A stretch of 9,395 nt of DNA from Alangreenwoodia sp964438605 (lineage in GTDB: Bacteria > Bacillota > Clostridia > Peptostreptococcales > Anaerovoracaceae). The notes beneath the pieces were generated by a model. That model ran no database searches. It was not told the DNA's origin and saw only the letters and a program-made list of their open reading frames with translations. Location of the stretch: assembly GCA_964438605.1 (NCBI GenBank), contig CAYTKT010000064.1, positions 1-9,395 on the forward strand, given 5' to 3'. Of the stretch, positions 5,380 to 9,395 are shown piece by piece. The stretch's first letter is position 1, and every line of letters starts with the position of its first letter. The position numbers and the translations under genes are program-made.

Positions 5380-6006
5380 ATGACGATTACTTATCAGGTT
5401 AAAAACGGAATTTATGTAAATATGACAAATCGCTGTCCGTGTGCCTGTACCTTCTGCCTGAGAGCGAACGGCGAGGGCGTTTATGGTTCGGACAGTTTGT
5501 GGCTGGAGCGGGAACCGTCGGTTCAGGAGGTCTGTGACAGTCTTGACGGCTGGAATTTGTCAGAGTACGATGAAGTTGTTTTCTGCGGCTATGGAGAACC
5601 GACAGAACGGCTTGACGATCTTCTTGAGGTCGCGAGGCATCTGCGCGAAGTTTCAGATATTAAGATCAGGCTTGATACAAACGGGCTGGCAGATTTGATC
5701 TGGGGACGTCCGACGGCGCAGAGTCTCGAAGGTCTTATAGATTCTGTCTCTGTCAGTTTGAACACAGATGATCCGCAGGAATATCTGGACGTGGTTCGTC
5801 CGAAATTCGGAGAAGGTTCATATGAAGCGATGAAAAAGTTTACAGCGGAATGTGCAAAATACGTTCCGGATGTAGTGATGACAGTTGTCGATAAAGTGAC
5901 AACGCCTGAGCAGCAGGAACGATGCCGCGAAATCTGTAAGTCTCTTGGTGCCAAACTGCGTGTCAGAGCGTTTGAGGAATCATCCGGAAATAGAAATACC
6001 AGATGA
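5380..6006 (+). CDS. TatD-associated radical SAM protein
   Basis: The protein has 208 residues with the ATG at 5380 preferred: GAGGTGA (5368-5374) lies 5 bases upstream and overlaps the alternative GTG at 5371. It opens MTITYQVKNGIYVNMTNRCP. C19, C23 and C26 form the CX3CX2C motif that holds the SAM-cleaving [4Fe-4S] cluster. CGYGEPTERLDDLL (residues 69-82) is the SAM-binding Gly-rich/GEPT motif, and IRLDTNGLADLI and VSVSLNTDD follow as expected of the radical SAM barrel. Overall it resembles the short family described as TatD family-associated radical SAM, usually near or fused to tatD, whose chemistry is not established. No tatD is in this window. The C-terminus (RVRAFEESSGNRNTR) may have been altered after RVRAFEE. 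A weak promoter (TATAAT at 5341) precedes it. Confidence 0.85.
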   Translation: MTITYQVKNGIYVNMTNRCPCACTFCLRANGEGVYGSDSLWLEREPSVQEVCDSLDGWNLSEYDEVVFCGYGEPTERLDDLLEVARHLREVSDIKIRLDTNGLADLIWGRPTAQSLEGLIDSVSVSLNTDDPQEYLDVVRPKFGEGSYEAMKKFTAECAKYVPDVVMTVVDKVTTPEQQERCREICKSLGAKLRVRAFEESSGNRNTR

Positions 6007-6146
6007 TTCAGGTAAAAATTTACGGGGAAAAGCACTGCGGAAAACCATAGCAAAGATCATTAAAAAAGGAAAATGCGAGAACCCCCTTTTTCGCAGATGC
6101 GGTTCGGACAATAATTCAATTCGTGAGTAATTCATTTTTAAAAAAT
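6007..6146. other. Spacer between radical SAM and regulator genes
   Basis: No strong terminator was found after the radical SAM gene. A different plus frame (5945-6130) continues with IEIPDDSGKNLRGKALRKT and AKIIKKGKCENPLF, which is lysine-rich and protein-like. It might be a frameshifted tail of the radical SAM gene or a remnant of another gene, but it has no ribosome binding site. Confidence 0.3.
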
Positions 6147-6176
6147 TTGTTTATACATCTCAAAAATGGGTATAAA
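6147..6176 (+). promoter_or_regulatory. Promoter overlapped by inverted repeat (candidate operator)
   Basis: TTGTTT (6147-6152), an 18-base spacer and TATAAA (6171-6176) form a modest sigma-A-type promoter 45 bases before the regulator start. TTTATAC (6150-6156) and GTATAAA (6170-6176) form a perfect 7-bp inverted repeat with a 13-base spacer that covers both promoter elements. MarR-family proteins commonly repress their own operon by binding such repeats, so this is the natural candidate operator for the protein encoded at 6221. The regulatory link is inferred. Confidence 0.5.
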
Positions 6177-6220
6177 TACTTAAATATGGAATGAATGTGA
6201 GTGAAAAAAAGGGGGTTAAA

Positions 6221-6736
6221 ATGAAGTTAAGCCAAAATATTTCGCCCGCATCAGATATAGGATGGCTGGCAAATGAGATTACGTATCGTCGTTATATGTT
6301 AAACCGTGTGAGTATGCAGTGTTATTTCCGTGAAGTGACAGCTGAGGAATATATACTTCTTTGTATGTGCCTGGCTGCGGAGCGGGAATCGGAACAGAGC
6401 GATGCAGCACGGATTTATTTTTCGACTATCATGGAACAGATGCGGCTTACGCTTCGTCAGACGTCGAGTCTGATCGGAAAACTCAGAGACAGGGGGTTTG
6501 TCGTCTGGTCGCATGACGATACGGGCGATGAAGGCACGTATATCGTACTTACTAAGGCAGGACGTGAAATAGCGTTAAAGCAGGAAAAAATTCTTATCAC
6601 ATATTATGAACACGTTATAGAAAAGTTTGGAAAAACAAAATTTGTAGAATTGATTCAGATGATGGATCAGTTGGATACAATCATGAATGAACGGATTCAG
6701 ATGGAAGAAGGGGGCGAGGTCGGTGGTGATGAATGA
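6221..6736 (+). CDS. MarR-like winged-helix transcriptional regulator
   Basis: The protein has 171 residues with the ATG at 6221, chosen because the run AAAGGGGG (6208-6215) lies 5 bases upstream; an upstream in-frame ATG at 6191 has no such site. It is mostly helical. The recognition part is residues about 65-92 (IYFSTIMEQMRLTLRQTSSLIGKL with RDRGF after it), followed by a wing VVWSHDDTGDEGTYIVLTKAG (94-114). This matches the MarR layout T.S..I..L..RG.V...D.........LT..G, with the usual D-x-R of the wing replaced by D-E-G. N- and C-terminal helices (about 20-55 and 115-160) would form the dimer interface. Its last 8 bases overlap citrate synthase, so the two are co-translated. It probably controls its own promoter at the 6150-6176 repeat; the ligand is unknown. 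Confidence in the fold is good, in the exact subfamily moderate. Confidence 0.7.
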   Translation: MKLSQNISPASDIGWLANEITYRRYMLNRVSMQCYFREVTAEEYILLCMCLAAERESEQSDAARIYFSTIMEQMRLTLRQTSSLIGKLRDRGFVVWSHDDTGDEGTYIVLTKAGREIALKQEKILITYYEHVIEKFGKTKFVELIQMMDQLDTIMNERIQMEEGGEVGGDE

Positions 6737-8054
6737 CATTACGAATTATTTGAATGAAAAAGCAGACCTTTGCCGGAAAAATGATGCGATTTCGCCGCGT
6801 CTTTTCGATGAATACGGAGTTTACCGCGGATTGCGCGACGAAAACGGTGTAGGTGTTCTGACAGGTCTGACAAGCATTTCAAAGATAACGTCCACGCAGT
6901 TTATAGATGGGAAAAAAGTGCCGCAGGAGGGACGTCTCTGGTACCGGGGTTACGATGTTACGCAGCTGATTAGAGATCTCGACGCTACGGAATTTGGTTT
7001 TGAAAAAATCGCCTATCTTCTGCTGTTCGGTGAGATACCTGATGAGAAGGAGTTGTCACGGTTTAAAGAGATTCTCGGAAAATGCAGACGACTGCCGACT
7101 TATTTTGAAAATGACGTTATTATGAAAGCACCGAGCGCTGACATCATGAATACGATGACGCGCAGCATTTTGACGCTGGCGTCTTATGACCGCAAGATTG
7201 GTGACGGGAATCTCGGCAATGTGCTACGCCAGTGTATTCAGCTGATCGCTCAATTTCCAATGTTGGCCGTTTATTCCTGGCATGCGTACAATCATTATGT
7301 AAATCATGCGAGTATGTTTCTGCATCGGCCTGATCCGGAACTGTCGACAGCAGAAAATATTTTGCTGATGTTGCGGCCTGACCAGAAGTTTTTGCCGGTT
7401 GAAGCGAAGGTGTTGGATACGGCGCTGATTCTCCATATGGAGCATGGCGGTGGAAACAATTCCACTTTTACCACGAGAGTGGTCACGTCTACCGGATCGG
7501 ATACGTATTCGACGATTGCAGCGGCGATGTCGTCACTGAAGGGACCGAAGCACGGCGGCGCAAATATCAAGGTTGTTGAGATGATGCGGGATATAAAAAA
7601 TCACGTTTCGGATACGAGTGACCGTGAGGAAATTGAGGCTTATTTGAAGAAAATTCTCGCGGGCGAGGCGTTTGACGGCAAGGGGCTGATTTACGGCATG
7701 GGCCATGCGGTTTATACAATTTCCGACCCGCGTGAGCGTGTTTTTCGTTCTTATGTCGAACGCTTGGCAGCGGCGAAAGATCGCACCGATGACATGGTGT
7801 TTTACAGCATCGTGGAGGAACTGGCGCCGGCGTTGATTATGGAAAAGTTCGGGCTGGAAAGCGGGATCAGTCCGAATGTGGATTATTACAGCGGTTTTGT
7901 GTATGAAATGCTGGGCATTCCGCAGGAGTTGTTTACGGCGATGTTTGCCGTGGCGCGGATTGTGGGATGGAGTGCGCATCGGCTGGAGGAATTGGTGACG
8001 ACGGATAAGATTATCCGGCCGGCGTATATGAGCGTTATGGTGCCGAAGGAGTAG
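6729..8054 (+). CDS. gltA: Citrate synthase (citrate/2-methylcitrate synthase family)
   Basis: It condenses acetyl-CoA with oxaloacetate to citrate in the cytoplasm; in Clostridia this usually feeds 2-oxoglutarate and glutamate synthesis through a partial TCA path. The protein has 441 residues, near the usual 430-450. The ATG at 6729 gives MNDITNYLNEKADL; an upstream in-frame ATG (6687) would lie deep in the regulator gene. Motifs: RLWYRGYDV near residue 70, EHGGGNNSTFTTRVV with H239, GPKHGGAN with catalytic H275, GMGHAVY with catalytic H326 followed by SDPRE, NVDYYSG with catalytic D385, then AHRLEEL and KIIRPAY. These correspond to H264, H305 and D362 of E. coli GltA. GHAVY replaces GHRVY, a variant that I believe is common in clostridial enzymes. 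No aconitase or isocitrate dehydrogenase gene is alongside. Propionyl-CoA use cannot be excluded. Confidence 0.93.
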   Translation: MNDITNYLNEKADLCRKNDAISPRLFDEYGVYRGLRDENGVGVLTGLTSISKITSTQFIDGKKVPQEGRLWYRGYDVTQLIRDLDATEFGFEKIAYLLLFGEIPDEKELSRFKEILGKCRRLPTYFENDVIMKAPSADIMNTMTRSILTLASYDRKIGDGNLGNVLRQCIQLIAQFPMLAVYSWHAYNHYVNHASMFLHRPDPELSTAENILLMLRPDQKFLPVEAKVLDTALILHMEHGGGNNSTFTTRVVTSTGSDTYSTIAAAMSSLKGPKHGGANIKVVEMMRDIKNHVSDTSDREEIEAYLKKILAGEAFDGKGLIYGMGHAVYTISDPRERVFRSYVERLAAAKDRTDDMVFYSIVEELAPALIMEKFGLESGISPNVDYYSGFVYEMLGIPQELFTAMFAVARIVGWSAHRLEELVTTDKIIRPAYMSVMVPKE

Positions 8055-8147
8055 ACGCGAGACGATCTTGCGGAGACTGAAAAGGCGGACGTGAAACAAA
8101 TTGTGACGATAATAAGCGGCTAAACTGAAAATTGAAAGGGTGGAAAG

Positions 8148-8171
8148 CGGCGCGTGGTGACGCCGTTTTTT
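8148..8171 (+). terminator. Terminator of the regulator-citrate synthase operon
   Basis: CGGCG (8148-8152) pairs with CGCCG (8161-8165) around CGTGGTGA, extended by a G-U pair and AAA/TTT, and is followed by TTTTTT (8166-8171). It lies about 95 bases after the citrate synthase stop. Confidence 0.8.
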
Positions 8172-8635
8172 GCTGAGAAAAAGTTTGATAGCAAGACACC
8201 AACCGGCGAAATGTTTCTCTGACTGCGTTTGACGGTTTTTCATGCGTTTTGATTTGTGGAGTTTTTCTATTTTTTGTCTCTCTGATAATTTTTTCATCTT
8301 TTTTCAAGGATAATCTCGTTGTCAGTTCGCGAACCGAATGCACTGAGTACCACTCGCGATTGCACACAGAGTGTGAGGAAACGTTGGGTGTTGTCCTTGG
8401 ACGGTAGGGGCGGCCAGAATCTTTAAACGTTGGAACTCTAGGGAATGGCGCGAAACCACATGAGCAGTTTGAATATTTATAATATTTACTGAATAAGCAT
8501 ACATTAAAATTTTAGAAAATATAAAAAATACCTATCAAAATACTGGCTTAAAAAAACAAAATTAGAAAACAACGGATCAATTATCGGTGATCTGATATTT
8601 TTTACAATTAAAACAAACAAGGAGTAATGTAAAAA
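8172..8635. other. Gene-poor stretch, possible mobile-element remnant
   Basis: No supported gene was seen in about 460 bases. One plus frame around 8304-8412 (S R I I S L S V R E P N A L S T T R D ... Q S V R K R W V L S L D G R G) is protein-like but has no start or ribosome binding site and ends in TAA. It is followed by a GC-richer stretch to about 8470 and then strongly AT-rich DNA. This abrupt composition step, and the style of the sequence, remind me of the right ends of IS605/IS1341-type elements, but no TnpB domain is visible. Minus-strand frames here are His/Arg/Ser-rich and look spurious. Confidence 0.3.
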
Positions 8636-8839
8636 ATGGGCCGAACGAAGAAAGCACTGAGTAAAAAAATCGAAAACAGGACAGTAACCTGTGAAAGCGT
8701 GTTACCCTTGCCGGATGAGTTGAACGGCATGGAGCTTCCCGGCATGAAAGAATTTCTATCAGCCGAACAGAAGATACAGGAAGGATTTTGTGTGGCACAA
8801 ATCTGCACCGTGGCGATGCTGCATCGGATACTGAAATAA
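8636..8839 (+). CDS. Hypothetical 67-residue protein
   Basis: AAGGAG (8619-8624) precedes the ATG by 11 bases, slightly long but usable. The product starts MGRTKKALSKKIENRTVTCE, then VLPLPDELNGMELPGMKEFL, and ends with a more hydrophobic helix, FCVAQICTVAMLHRILK. The N-terminal 15 residues are very basic, and three Cys residues are present (19, 53, 58). It stands alone between AT-rich upstream DNA and a hairpin terminator 40 bases downstream, a self-contained small transcription unit. No family is recognised; the start, own ribosome binding site and terminator are the main arguments that it is real. Confidence 0.6.
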   Translation: MGRTKKALSKKIENRTVTCESVLPLPDELNGMELPGMKEFLSAEQKIQEGFCVAQICTVAMLHRILK

Positions 8840-8847
8840 ACGGAATG

Positions 8848-8892
8848 TGAGGGAAAGAACCATTCCCTCAGTTACCCGTTGAGGGATTTTTT
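8848..8892 (+). terminator. Terminator with a competing upstream hairpin
   Basis: TCCCTCA (8864-8870) pairs with TGAGGGA (8880-8886) around GTTACCCGT and is followed by TTTTTT (8887-8892): a normal intrinsic terminator for the 67-codon gene. The same segment, TTCCCTCA (8863-8870), can instead pair with TGAGGGAA (8848-8855) around AGAACCA, an 8-bp stem. The two stems exclude each other, as in attenuators, although a simple duplication of one stem arm is also possible. Confidence 0.7.
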
Positions 8893-9066
8893 GATTGCTC
8901 TTATGCTTCAACTGTTGGATGATGAGATAATGAACTGTACAACGATAACCTGAGCTTTTTCATGCGGCATGCGTTACCCGCCGCAGTTAAAAAAGCCCGG
9001 AGTTTCCTTCCTGGGCGGTAGTTGGATTGTATCACGATAGAACACTCATATGTGTAGATATTGACA
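8893..9066. other. Intergenic, no plus-strand gene seen
   Basis: Apart from the minus-strand terminator at 8989-9016, nothing is supported. A minus frame (8901-9101) contains N V N I Y T Y E C S I V I Q S N Y R P G before running through that terminator; it may be a frameshifted tail of the decayed sequence at 9067-9393. Confidence 0.3.
8989..9016 (-). terminator. Rho-independent terminator, minus strand
   Basis: On the minus strand GCCC-A-GGA (9016-9009) pairs with TCC-GGGC (9001-8995) with one bulged A and a 7-base loop, followed by TTTTTT (8994-8989). It shows that a minus-strand transcript once, or still, comes from the right edge, consistent with the decayed frame at 9067-9393. Confidence 0.6.
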
Positions 9067-9121
9067 TTACGCGGTGGCGGCAGTCTGCACCATGTTTCCA
9101 TCTTTCCACAAGCGTCGGGAT

Positions 9122-9136
9122 CGGGCGTTACGCCCG
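9122..9136. repeat. Short perfect hairpin
   Basis: CGGGCG-TTA-CGCCCG is a perfect 6-bp inverted repeat with a 3-base loop and no T-tract on either strand. It lies inside the decayed minus-strand frame. Its role, if any, is unknown. Confidence 0.3.
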
Positions 9137-9358
9137 TCTAAAAAGTTTCCAGAATATCGAATGACATTCGTGGTAGATGTCTGCTCCGAAAAATAAATCC
9201 GAAAACGATTCTGATTCAGCAATTTAACCAGATAAAATCCCCAATTCATACACCAGACCGTCTGAAAAAGATATTTTTCTAAAAAATTTAATCTATCGGA
9301 AGCGTTGAAAAATCAATAGACGTGCGAATAGAGCTGTTGGTAGTTTGAAAAATAATCC

Positions 9359-9386
9359 TTGCTATTTTCGTTATCCTTGGTATAAT
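9359..9386 (+). promoter_or_regulatory. Possible promoter for a gene beyond the right edge
   Basis: TTGCTA (9359-9364), a 16-base spacer, and TATAAT (9381-9386) with an extended -10 TG (TGGTATAAT). Transcription would start just inside or past the window edge. It overlaps the end of the decayed minus-strand frame, which makes a chance match possible. Confidence 0.45.
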
Positions 9387-9395
9387 AATAGACGA

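Larger units (their letters stand above)
9067..9393 (-). pseudogene. Decayed minus-strand coding sequence, unknown family
   Basis: One minus frame from the window edge reads V Y Y Y T K D N E N S K D Y F S N Y Q Q L Y S H V Y, a TGA stop (9310-9312), then FFNASDRLNFLEKYLFQTVW, CMNWGFYLVKLLNQNRFRI and YFSEQTSTTNVIRYSGNFL, and stops at 9069-9067. The protein-like texture continues on both sides of the stop, and a terminator for this strand follows at 8989. No ribosome binding site precedes the internal ATG at 9249. The family is not recognised, and the coding signal is moderate. Confidence 0.35.

Noticed and set aside
5589..6053. Minus-strand open frame opposite the radical SAM gene
   Set aside because: The product is Ser/Arg-rich shadow translation; the plus strand carries the clear CX3CX2C protein.
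7533..8297. Long minus-strand open frame (254 codons) opposite citrate synthase
   Set aside because: It is antisense to a gene with all catalytic motifs, its product is rich in His, Arg and Asn as expected of a mirror frame, and it has no ribosome binding site.
8035..8367. Minus-strand open frame of 110 codons after citrate synthase
   Set aside because: It crosses the citrate synthase terminator, is Arg/Thr/Ser-rich and has no supported start.
1..9395. CRISPR arrays, tRNA or rRNA genes
   Set aside because: No regularly spaced repeats, no tRNA-like cloverleaf with a TTCGA-type arm in context, and no rRNA-like segments were seen by eye.

Overview
The window looks like a piece of chromosome from an anaerobic, spore-forming Firmicute, most likely of the Clostridia (Lachnospiraceae-like). 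The reasons are AAGGAG/GAGGAGG-type ribosome binding sites, sigma-A-type promoters, U-tracted hairpin terminators, moderate GC with AT-rich intergenic DNA, a SpoIIGA-like sporulation protein, an ECF-type vitamin transporter subunit, and a radical SAM protein of the TatD-associated kind. No rRNA, tRNA or CRISPR was seen.

Layout. (1) 1-1340 is mostly minus-strand and eroded. It holds the first 40 codons of an AAA-ATPase-like/PD-(D/E)XK protein that runs off the left edge, a good promoter for it, a strong minus-strand terminator, and then about 560 bp of decayed coding sequence with in-frame stops, including an IS30-type transposase fragment. (2) 1345-3406 (plus) holds a SpoIIGA-like membrane protein whose aspartic protease domain is degenerate and which has no sigE next to it, a 450-bp gap, a membrane-anchored protein with two PepSY-like repeats, and a perfect 16-bp hairpin terminator. 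(3) 3533-5356 (plus) is a probable vitamin B6 salvage unit: a structured leader or small ORF, a pyridoxal/pyridoxamine kinase, and an ECF transporter S component, followed by an unrecognised 96-codon frame that overlaps it by 4 nt. (4) 5380-6006 is a TatD-associated radical SAM protein. (5) 6147-8171 is a compact operon: a promoter overlapped by an inverted repeat, a MarR-like regulator, and citrate synthase, whose start lies inside the end of the regulator gene, closed by a terminator. (6) 8172-9395 is gene-poor: a 67-codon hypothetical gene with its own ribosome binding site, followed by mutually exclusive hairpins, then another decayed minus-strand frame with a terminator.

How the genes work together. 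The kinase and ECF S component fit as uptake plus phosphorylation trapping of a B6 vitamer (or a related pyrimidine). The regulator and citrate synthase look like an autoregulated metabolic switch, with the inverted repeat over the promoter as the candidate operator. The rest is a mosaic of ordinary housekeeping genes and mobile-element or gene debris. I found no clear new multi-gene system. The most checkable unusual points are the regulator/citrate synthase pair with its candidate operator, the protease-less SpoIIGA relative, the leader of the kinase gene, and the three-segment hairpin behind the 67-codon gene.
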